A stretch of DNA of 64,000 nucleotides, from the NCBI GenBank assembly GCA_009829735.1, contig CM020618.1:19763346-19827345 (forward strand). Reading direction: 5' to 3'. Shown piece after piece: positions 54,400 through 64,000 of this stretch (the first letter of the stretch is position 1; every line of letters starts with the position of its first letter). This DNA comes from Pyropia yezoensis. Taxonomy: Eukaryota > Rhodophyta > Bangiophyceae > Bangiales > Bangiaceae. The notes under the pieces are model-generated. The model saw only the letters and a list, made by a program, of their open reading frames with translations, had not been told where the DNA came from and ran no database searches. The position numbers and the translations under genes were made by a program.

Positions 54400-55250
54400 G
54401 CCGCCGCCGCCTTCGCGACCATGGCCGCCACCGTCACCGCCTCCCCCACCGTGACTGCCAGCACCACAGCCCCCCTTACCGTGGCCGCGACCGCCTCCGC
54501 CGCCTTGGCCGCCACCGCCTCACCCACCGTGGCCGCGACCGCCTCCGCAACCACGGCCGCCACCGCCTCGCCCACCGTGGTCGCGACCGCCCCCGCCTCG
54601 CCCACCGTGGCCGCCACCGCGTCGGCCACAATGTCCGCCACCACCTCCGCCACAGGCATGATGCCGGCAGGGTGGGGGGGGTCGTGGTGGTGCGAGGGGG
54701 GCGGGGGGGGGGGGGGGTTGTGTGCGGGTGCACCACATGCCCATACCCGCCGCCGAGGCCGCCGCCCATGCCGACGGCGCCGCCCATGGCGTGGCTGCCC
54801 AGACCGCCGCACTTGCCGCCGCCCAAGCTGCCGCCAATGCCGCCGCGCACGCCGCTGCCGCCGCCGCCGGCGCTCGTATCGGCGCCCCACCCCCCCAGCT
54901 CGCCCGCCCCCCCACCGCCGCCCCTGGCAAGGCCGCCAACGCCGCCACCGCCGCCACCTCCGCCGCCGCCGCCGCCACCGCCGCCGCTGCACCCATCCCG
55001 CCGGGTGCCCACACCCCCTCCCGTTATTCCCCCAGCGGCTAAAGCGGCAGCGGCAGCGGCAGCAGCAGCGGCAGAGGCGGCGGCGCCGTCGTCGCGCCCA
55101 TCACAGCCCCACGGCTCTCCCGCCGCGCTGCCACCCCGCCCGCTATGAACGGGGCAAGGCAGAGACCCAGCCTCCGCCACCGGCGCCACCGCCACCGCCA
55201 CCGGAGCCACCGCCACCGCCGCCGCCACTAGCCGCTTGCCACGCATCCGG
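54400..55250. repeat. Degenerate CCGCCACCG-type repeat region
   Basis: Between 54410 and 54660 imperfect units of the type ACCGTGGCCGCGACCGCC recur; between 54720 and 55220 GCCGCC and CCACCG words dominate. Both strands are open over hundreds of codons and give Ala/Thr- or Gly/Val-rich repeats. The minus frame at 55246 begins with a signal-peptide-like MRGKRLVAAAVAVAPVAVAV, but that part is a direct translation of a GGTGGC repeat, so I do not call a gene. Confidence 0.6.
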
Positions 55251-55440
55251 ATGCAGGTCCCAGCGGTCCCCCTGTTCCGGGAGCTGCAGCCAGACGCCCC
55301 CCCCCCCTCCCCCCCGCAACCCCTACGCCTGACCGCTCATGTCCTCCCCCTGCACCTCCCCCTCACCCTGACACCCCTCCCCCGTGAAGTCGCTGCTGGA
55401 CGCGCTCGCCGCCATGGTGCCTGGCGACTGTAGCGGCCGC

Positions 55441-55496
55441 CGACCCCCCCCCACCCCCCCCCACCCCCCCCAACCCCCCCCCCCCCCCCCGGCGTT
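55441..55496. repeat. Poly-C tract
   Basis: Almost uninterrupted C with a few A spacers, ending in a run of about 18 C. No coding meaning likely. Confidence 0.8.
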
Positions 55497-57329
55497 GCTA
55501 GCTACGGCGGTGGCGCAGGCATTTGCCGCCACCACTCCCATGCCAAACGTCCCTGCCGCTGGCACGCGGCCGCCGCTCTGGTGACTGGCGACGGTGGCGG
55601 CCGCGGTGGCTGGCGACGGGGGCGGCCGCGGACCCCCCCCACAGATCTGGGTAGCGGGGGGGAGGCGGGAGGCAGAGAGGGCAGCCACTGTCGATCGCCC
55701 TCGCAGCGACCATAGCCACAGGAGCTGGAACATGGGGCGCGCACGTGGTGGCGATTAGACGCGATTGGCCTCGAAAATTATGCAAGAAGATTTTGTAAGT
55801 TTCTTCGAAGAACTCTTCTCCAGTTAAGTAGTCTATAAGACCCGGAGAGGTGTAATCTGTAAGTGCACACGAGCCCTGAAGTACGAGCAAGACAGAGAGG
55901 TGCTTCCATAGTTCTTTATCGCATCCACAAACCAGAGCGCGCACGTGTCTCCCCTCTTCGGACGTGTACATACTTCACAGACAGACAGCGTTATCGCCTG
56001 AGACTGGCATGCGGGGACAATACGTGAGAGTATCTGACAGGACACTGGACACTCCTGAGGCCTTCGTCACCGTTCATAATTTCTCGTGTGCGCACCACGG
56101 AATGTTCAGGGAATACAACAGTACCGTCTCAGAAAGCGGGAGATCGCCCTTTCAGATGGAGCGACCACACCGCGAGCGCGATCAGACAACAGTGTGGGAT
56201 GCGCCGTCTCTGCGCCCCCGAACGTGTGTTTGTAGCTCAGGAGGCAGCCGCACAAGCAGTGAGGAGTGACAAAGGGCGGCAGGGGGCGGTCAGGGGAGAG
56301 CGTGCGGCGGGAGCGCACGTACGTAAGGAACGTGGGGGTTGGGACGAGTTGGGGAGGGAGTGGGGGAGGTAGGCCAGCGCGCGGGTGGAGGGGAGGGCGA
56401 TTGAGGTGAGCAACTGCATTTCGGCCTTCATCAGCGCGCGCCGTAAGCATCTTCTTCCCGTCGCTTTTTTTCGGCATTTTCTTCGCTCCGGGTGTTGCGT
56501 AGATGTGACTTGGTCAAGCACGTGCAGCACGGCGGTCGAACGCGGCACATCGAGGAAGAAGGAAGGAGTGGCGCTTGTGGGGACCGTGATTGAGCAGGTT
56601 TGAGCGAGCGATTTCATGCCTGTGTGGGTGGGAAGGGCTGACGGCGCAGAGAGACGAGACGATGGATAGAAATCACAAATCTTTGTCAGGTCGGCGCCTG
56701 GGCCGTTGGTATGCGTTTGCGGCACCAAGTCGATTATGCTCTTCACTTGGTCGCAGAATCGTCCGGATTGGGTAGTATGGGAGCTCTGAGGGGGGTTCGA
56801 TGGATCTTAGCGTGTGTCGAGTGAGATCTTCAGGCAGGATCCGCTGTTCTGATGGCAACAGGACAGAATCAGAGCCGAGGGGGAGGCCCTTTGTCGTGAA
56901 TCAGCTCGGTGGTGAGCGTGGGCGTGGGGAACTGCGTGGCCGTGACGAAATGCCTCCAGATGGCCCTTGCCTATTGAGCTTTGGAAGAGGTGTGGGGACG
57001 TCGCTTAAGCGCAAACCTCTCCGACGACGAGATCTGGCAGCGCCAGAACAATTGATCGGACGGGTTGGGAGTGTCATTTCTACGATTGCGCCGCTCAATG
57101 CTCGTTGTGGGGGAGTCCGCTTCTACAGAGCCTGAGGCCGCAGGCTGTCCACCTCTAGTCATCCGCAGCTCGTTCAGAGGCGTGGCTACGAGGCAGTTTA
57201 TTAAGTTTGTATTGCACTGACATGCAGGCAAAGACAATGCAGTTCAACGGAAGACGTGCATTGCAGCACAGGAGTCTGTTGAGTAGTAGTTGGCGCACGA
57301 TTGCGAGCTACAGGGGATTGCAACGATTG
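55497..57329. other. Intergenic, no gene recognised
   Basis: GC-rich to about 55740, then mixed GC. Short frames only; none with a recognisable motif. Confidence 0.45.
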
Positions 57330-58400
57330 CAACCAGTTGCAGCGGCAAAAATCGGAGATGCAACGCATAGCGCGTGGTTCCGGTCGCCGACGATGTGACA
57401 CCGCATAACCGCGGCCGCCAGCACACTGCAGCCGCCGTGGAATTACCCACAATAGCGTCTTGTGTCGTAAGCATGTTGTATTATGATGAAGCTCGAACTG
57501 CTCCAGCCGCGGCTGCAGCGTAAGAAGGCGGCCCAAAGCGACAAACTTGGACCCCCACCGGGTGTGGCAGTAGGGCAGCAGGTGGCGGGGTGATTCATTG
57601 CCTGGAAAGGGCAGCCCATCAAGAATTGCCACGCTTTTGGACGGCTTGTGGAAGTGGCTGATGACGTTCCGCACCCGCGACAATCAGATGGTGCGCTGCG
57701 GGGTTGACACTCTGCTTCCGGGGCGGCATCTGAGCGACCTGGCTGGTTGGTGGCGCTGCCCCAGTTGCACCGATAGCATTCTTGCCCGAGTTTTTCACGG
57801 CGTGCGCGGCGCAGGGCACCCAGTGAAAGTCCGCCTCCAGCATCGCCTACCGGACGTTCGAACCAGAATCCGTGGTTGAGGAGCTGACGTCCGACGAGAG
57901 GATGCCGAAGTACGCATGTCGGCGCATAACCCACTCCGAGAGGAAGAGGTGCGTGTGGATGCCGACAAACGGGAAGACGCCCAGCTGCAGCTCGTGCGCC
58001 TCCACATCGTCTGGGCAAATGAAGCTGACAGCAACCTACCCAAACCACCCTGACCCGTGCCGCTCTGACCACATGTCCGTCACCACGTGAAGAAACGGAA
58101 GCCCATGAACTGCTCACGTAGCTTGGCAATAGTGGTCTTGCTCTCGCCCCGCACGGACACGGACAGCTCCAGCAGCAGCTCCGTGACGGTTTGCCGCGAG
58201 GGAGGCTTGTGAGGCCTCTCCAGCTCGCTCAAAAAGGTACTCAGCTGCGCATCCGAAGCCAGCGCATTGAGAGAGAGTGACGATACGAGCATCAGGACGG
58301 AGCGCAGGTGGTGAGAGCTTGCCTGCGCGGCGGTAAAGGCTCGCCGCATGGACGGGCCCAGGAAGCGGTTCACGGCCCCACATACCTCGGTGCTGCTGCC
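57330..58400 (-). pseudogene. hAT-type (DUF659) transposase, decayed
   Basis: Minus-strand pieces in order: LERPHKPPSRQTVTELLLEL and FMGFRFFT (frame A), then TDMWSERHGSGW, VAVSFICPDDVEAHELQLG, TTDSGSNVR-stop-AMLEADFHWV and PCAAHAVKNSGKNAIG (frame B), then VISHFHKPSKSVAILDG and HTRWGSKFVALGRLLTLQPR (frame A again). The TDxW start, the TTD-x-x-SN block and the CAAHxxN-like segment are the DUF659/hAT hallmarks. There are two frameshifts and at least two in-frame TAG codons. The C-terminal dimerisation region is not recognisable. Inactive. Confidence 0.75.
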
Positions 58401-61400
58401 TGCACCCGGCCGCCGCTCGCTTCAGCGGCAAGGGCTTTCTGGGGCGGGACAGGGGTATCACTGGCAGCCTGCCGCGGGCGCTGGGCAGCGTGTTGCCTAG
58501 GATTCGGCGCGTGAGGTCATATGTATTGGCACTGTGCAGGCCAGCCGGGAACCAACACCGGCAGGGGTGGGAGGGGGGGGTGGGATGTGGAGGGGCTAAG
58601 GATAGCAGCCCAGATGACCACATGGTGCTGTCTGGCTGTTCCCTCAGACCTCCGAAAATGGAAAGGATGTATACTGGTCATGTGGGCGCCGCGAGCGGTC
58701 TTCGCTGCATGCCATTGTAGCTGGTCTGTTCGCAAGGTCGACCACTGTCCCAAATGTTGACCATACCAGGGTCTCATGGAGGCCCCCAGGAGGCAGACTC
58801 GCGACCAAAGTACTTTCTTGCCTTATTGTCAGCTACTTTCATGTCAACAGCAAGAGAAGCAATCATGGCCTGGGCATCAGGCCGTCCACCAGTGGATACA
58901 CATAGACGTTGTTGTCTTTCTTGTTATGCATCAAGACCTGAGCGGCAACTCTCGTTTTGCTGTGCTTTTTTCTCTGCTACAATGTGTATTTTTCTCGGAG
59001 ACATACGGCACCCTTGTGACACCAAAGGGGTGGTCGGGCCACACTCAGCAAGAATGATTCGCTTGAAGCGCACCGCAGCCCGCGACGGTGAGAACATCGG
59101 GAGCCCCCGTTGGCCCCAAGACGAGGTCGATATTAGTGAGCAGATAAGTGACCGTACTTTTGCCTTCTCTCCTCATAGCTAAGAGAGAACAAGAGCTCTC
59201 AGAAAATAAAATTAGACCATCTGACTCCCTTCAGTCTCCTCTATGAAGTGGTATGTCGTGCATCTCACGCAGTACACGGAGACCAAGGATCTCATCGAGA
59301 ATGGTCGACATTAGGTACAGACTGGCTAGGGGCCGCGGAGCGCCGCGGAGCGTCACTCTGCGGGCTGACCCGATGCGAACTGGCGCGTTCCGTCGTGAAC
59401 TGTCTGCCCTCTTGAGACAGCAAAAGATGACTGATTGGCCGCTTCTCGCCCACGGCATCCTGCTTGACCGAACCATAGTGAACGGGTGCGGTAGTTGGCT
59501 TGTTTGGTTGGCAGGCAATGGATATCGAGGCAGGCCACCTTTCGATGCGAGTCCATCCGCACCATTTCATCCGGATATCGTCAATTCAGTATACCCACGA
59601 AAGTAGCACACCTGAGTACCGTATAACGCACTTTGTGATCGCAGAGTATGATTCTCAGCGCCGCTCACAGAAGCGATATGAGTGTATCGCAATATGATCC
59701 CAGGATATGCGCACTGGAGTAATATCCACGACCACCCCTGGTGCAGCTATCATTGAGAGTACTCTGTATCCATGACACGTGTTCCACATACAGCCGTCGT
59801 AACGAGATCTGGAAGAGGAGAACCCGATATATGGCCCATCGAAACGAAAGGGATTGCGGAAGAAAAGGTACGATACCCGTCCGGGTCGGCCGCGATCGAC
59901 CATCGTTCCATCCAGGAATGACTACAGGAGGCATACGTGACGGCCCCGTTACCCGCTGGTGCTGACCCCCTCTTTACATACATGTGCTCTCACGGGACTC
60001 ACTCATTTGTCAATGTACAGGTCGACCTCTCGTTAGCGAACCTTGCTACCTGCTCAAGGTCTCCGCGCTAGAGGCCTGGTAACGAAATTCTGATGCCACG
60101 TTAATGAGAAAGTACCGATATCTAAAACGAGATCTGCACCTGCTGCAGGTACACATTCCAGAACATAAGATCTTTTACATGTACATTGACTGAACTGGGG
60201 AACGCACATGTTTCAGTTGGTATCGGAGGAATGACCATGAAGTAACGCCTCAATTGCGCTAATAATGTGCCCTCCAGCGTGTCGTTACTCCCCGACGCGT
60301 CCCATGTGGCCCCTCTAGTATTTGATATGCACAGCCCCGGCACTCCACGTTGGCGTCCCAGAGTGCCGATCGAGTGGACAGTTGTTGCGTCTCCTGACCT
60401 ACTGCTCTCCACAATCAAGTGTTTTTTGCGCATCTTATCATTTGTGCTCACCAATGTTCCCGACGAATATAAGCAGCATCATGCTGCTCCCATGCGCAGC
60501 CCCTGCGAAGTTTCTGAAGTCTCAAGTGCAGGTTGCGCACCACAACTCGAAAGCCATATTGCCATTATTCCGACATTGCCTAAAACGATCTTGAAGACAA
60601 CTGTCAGTCAGGTTAGAGAGAGCCATTTTTCTGGGTTTGCTCCAGGGCAAGAGTGCCGTCACCCCAGGTGGATGGCCTCGAAATGTGTGCCTGGTACACA
60701 ACGATCAATTAGCACCTTGCAAGCATCATCCGCGATAAGCAGCTTAATGCAGCCTCCTTTTTGGTACGACAGCATATTCCGTCACGTGAATTTAATGACT
60801 TTGGTAATCAGCCCCATAAAGAAGATGGAAGTGCCGCATCGGAGTTGACGCCCACCCTAGCTATGTTTTTTTCGGAGGGAGCTCTCTTGAGCAGCAGAAG
60901 CACAAAACCTCAGTTCAGATCCTTGAATGGTTTTGCCAGGGCTGCTGATGTAAATCGCGTCACCTGCTGGTCGAGAAGTACCCGGAAGACAGAAAATGAC
61001 GTGCTGCTTCCCGAAGCAGACGTTTTGTTTGAGCGCGCATGAATTGCGTCATAACGCTGCGCGGCGCACCGTAAACGTGCTCAGAAGCCGACCAATGCTT
61101 TGCACCTGAGAACTTCTGTAATTATTGTCAAAGACTCGCTTTGCGGGTATTCCCTTCGTACGACAAAACTTCCAAGTCAGCAAAAAAATGAAAACCCAAG
61201 ATGAACTAACGACTCTTCGAAATGTGTTTGACGGTGCGACATTTGATTCGTACATGTACTTATTGTGAAAACACCAGTCGAGCACTGCATGATTAATCGA
61301 TTCATTGCGGGCCCACCTATGAGAGTACGCTGTCAAAAGACATATCATAGCGGTCTCGCGCCCCCCAGTGCATTCAATCAAACCAATGCCATAAAAGGTA

Positions 61401-62080
61401 GCTCTCCTGCACCGTATAGTGTTTGACAGGTTGGTCATGTCTTTCCGAACATACGGACATTTCTTTCTCTTCTGAAAGTAAACTGATGGACGGCCAACGG
61501 CATGTGGAGAACAAATAGCATGGTGACGCAACAAAGCACGATTTTTTGTCCCAGTCGATGCCGCTGGCACGTCTATAAATCTGCTCATACTCTTAGTTCT
61601 CCGCGATCTCTTTTTGCCTGTCACAAAGCGCTGTTTCTACAGGAAAAAACGAAGCACTTTCCAACTAAAATTAGGATACTGTCGAGTTTTATCGACTTTA
61701 AGACAGCAGCTTCCCAGGGAACTGGTTTAGTGCGCATGCTAAAGTGCTTTTTATCTAAGGCTGTTAACCGCGCCAGTTTTTGGCGCGGCGCGGGGCACTA
61801 TCGTCCAATATTGTCGAAACCGCTACTTACTTTTGTCTTCGAAGAAGCCATCGGGCCCTTGAGCGCTCTTTATACCGTCCACGCTTACCAATGATTTGGG
61901 TTAGTTGCAGCTTAACTCGCAAATTGCCTTAGAGTTGCGCGGAAGTCTACTGAACCCCCTTCCTCTCGTCGTGCTGCTTCGTGGCCGCGCGCAGGTACGC
62001 AAGTCACACTTCTCGTGATCTACAGCGCGCAAGAAGACGATGCTCTTGAAATCTAAAAGAGCTGGCGCGGTTGGCCCACT
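58401..62080. other. Lower-GC intergenic region, no gene recognised
   Basis: Stops are frequent in all frames and the short open stretches show no motif. AT-rich patches are common after 60000. I see no inverted-repeat boundary that would define a transposon. Confidence 0.45.
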
Positions 62081-62140
62081 TTTGCCACCCCCCGACAGGC
62101 AGCAACGGGGTGATGGGCACACCGACGGGGCCGTAGCGGG

Positions 62141-62314
62141 GTGACCGACCTTCCCGCCACGGCAGCCTACGAGGAGGTGGTGGCCGCTCGGATGGCCGTG
62201 GCGGGGGGGCAGAAAAATACTGTCGCCGTCGTGGCCGCGAGTGGTGGCACCAACAGGTCCGTGCTGTTATCAGAATCCGCAAACCGGAGAAAAGTAACGC
62301 CCCCAAGCCTTTAA
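62141..62314 (+). other. Short coding-like stretch
   Basis: One frame reads VTDLPATAAYEEVVAARMAV and continues AGGQKNTVAVVAASGGTNRS before a stop. Composition and codon use resemble real red-algal exons (third-position G/C) against a lower-GC surround, but there is no ATG and no recognised family. Could be an exon relic or chance. Confidence 0.2.
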
Positions 62315-64000
62315 CCAAAAGTTCACCGAGCCCAAATCGCATCTTACGATTTACGGGTTTCGAGGACGCGCAGCGCCGTTAAACGGCCTCATGTGCATCG
62401 AATTCGAATTCACTGATCGCTCGCCTGGCACGGTTCACAGCCCAAGCGCCATCATTACCAGTGTGCAAATTTTGTGCGCCAGCTGCGGCAACGGGGGGTT
62501 CTATTGAACGCCCGAAGTTTCGCTCTTCCAACTACCCAATGTTTGGCAGAGTGTGGGCACGTCACTTCGCCAGAAAAAGCAGGTCGCGTCGCGAGCGGTA
62601 GTCGCTTCGCTGATGACGGAAGCTATTCCGGTCCCGACCACTTTGAAGCGGCTATCAATTCCTTCTGGCCCCACATCTCTGGTCCGGCTTCCGTTCAAGT
62701 ACATGTTCTTGAGTCTTCTGGCTGTATCTAGTACTACAAATCATCCGCCACAGAGGTCCCCAGCGGCCGAAAAAACCGCACGAGTAGAACGAGGTGCACC
62801 TCTCACTGTTCCTGACAGCAAACTTTAAAATTAGTACGCGCTCGTCGATGATCCTGCCCCGTCGTTGGAGTCCACCGGAACCTGCGTCATTCAGACGTGA
62901 CAGAAAGTAGTGTAGTGCAAGTGTATTCGTTGTGTTACTTCAAACTATTCAAGGCCCACAATTTCCTCTCGGATAGAGTGCATTTGATTAACCCTTTAGC
63001 ATCAACATGTCTGCATATGAACGTGGCGCATGACGATAGAACACTCATTATGTTGAGATAGATCAAACCGAAGTGGCCTGGATTGAGAAGTATGCAGTGT
63101 GAAGTCGCTCAATCCGGGATCAGCTTCGCATAGGAATGCGATGCGACCTCTCTGTCGTCGCTTGGTCAAGATTTATCTCGTCGCTCAGGCGAAAAGCTTC
63201 GCACTCCGATTGTGGCCAGCTGCCCACGCGCAAGCCTGCGCTCCACCCCAACTCTGTCGGCTATGGAGAAGAAGTTTGATCTGTTTCGATGATTATAGCC
63301 CCAATGCTCTTTCTCTCAATCGTTAGCACTTCTTTCTACCGGCTTTGACCACAAGTAAAAGTGTCAAAACAGCTTCCACTGGCGAATGCTCGTCAAATTC
63401 ATTGCACTTTGAAAACAACTGCTCTGCGGCTTGCTCTTGAGCAGCCTGGTTCAGTGGTTACATCCGGTCAAGAGCGGTCTCCTGTGTGGGAGTGCACACA
63501 TCTAATCAGCTGAAAACCCTTGGCAACATCCAGAGAGAACGTGGAGGGCGGCGCAAGAGTGACACGAGCAGGCACCTGAGGCCAGGCTGACAGGAAGGAA
63601 CATTCGTGCCAAGCCCCATCACACGCGTGTTGAGCTGCTCATTTCTATGCACATCTTCTTGTCTATCGCACGTGCTTCACTGTGCTTTACGGGGCACACT
63701 CCCAGATAACCGCAAACGGGCATTCTTAACTGGGCGTGTGGTTTTGCCAGCTTGGAAAAAGTAAGAGCCTGAAGAATTAGTGTTTTTTCATCAGACATCT
63801 ATGCGCAACATGCCTTGATTCACAGCGCCATCTTTCTTTTCTCTTCGTGATGCGACGTCCCACCAAGAGGTAGAACGCGCTATGTAAATTCATGCTCGTA
63901 ATTGAACGGGCCAGTAGAATATGGATAGACATCGACAGACATGCACTTGTCAGTTTTTCAACAGCACCTATTTCTGATTTCTTAATTCTGTCCTGGTGGA
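62315..64000. other. Lower-GC intergenic region, no gene recognised
   Basis: No frame with a recognisable motif and no repeat structure visible to the end of the window. Confidence 0.45.

Noticed and set aside
54476-55246. Glycine-rich secreted protein with a signal peptide on the minus strand
   Set aside because: The apparent signal peptide is a translated hexanucleotide repeat, and the opposite strand is equally open.
20845-58300. TAG is the commonest in-frame stop in the decayed genes: UAG reassignment?
   Set aside because: TGA and TAA also occur in frame, and the intact-looking 803-residue gene ends in TAG, so TAG works as a stop.

Overview
The window looks like nuclear DNA of a multicellular red alga of the Porphyra/Pyropia type. 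This is an inference, not an identification. Support: long intronless or intron-poor genes with extreme third-position G/C, Pro/Ala/Gly-rich disordered tails on conserved cores, a plastid-type leader with Phe just behind the start Met (47984, minus), and GC-rich gene islands inside a lower-GC graveyard of transposons. No rRNA, tRNA or CRISPR could be supported.

Layout. 1-1797: GC-rich low-complexity DNA with a G-rich minisatellite. 1798-5644: wreck of a Ty3/gypsy chromovirus (element 3) whose pol segment is inverted and carries a Tc1/mariner deletion derivative with a clean TA duplication. 7954-9443: decayed IS630/Tc1-like transposase. 10690-11352 and 20723-21790: apparently the two halves of one kinase-like gene, split by a full-length 9.4-kb copy of the same chromovirus (element 1, 11353-20722). 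21793-22420: NFX1-type zinc-finger remnant. 22730-24850: decayed coding DNA with a mutated DEAH-helicase P-loop. 25367-26732: pogo/DDE_1-like transposase, cut by chromovirus element 2 (26733-33487, truncated). 33488-37336: low-complexity and intergenic DNA with a 94-bp minisatellite. 37337-48011: gene island holding an 803-residue disordered protein, a possible Mad3/BUB1-type first exon in an exact 270-bp tandem duplication, a BUB2-like TBC RabGAP, and a plastid CbbY-type HAD phosphatase. 48030-64000: lower-GC DNA with a second pogo-like pseudogene, a hAT/DUF659 pseudogene and unrecognised coding fragments.

The chromovirus family ties the window together. Its LTRs are 466-469 bp (TGTGGCA...TGCCACA). 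It encodes Gag, protease, RT, RNase H, integrase and a chromodomain leftward. A second, unrelated ORF of about 650 codons runs rightward from the 3' LTR side, tail-to-tail with pol. That antisense ORF is kept in both copies that retain the region, and its protein differs between copies more than pol does. No copy is intact: element 1 has stops and catalytic substitutions, element 2 lacks gag and the 5' LTR, element 3 is rearranged. The antisense ORF is the best candidate here for something not previously described.
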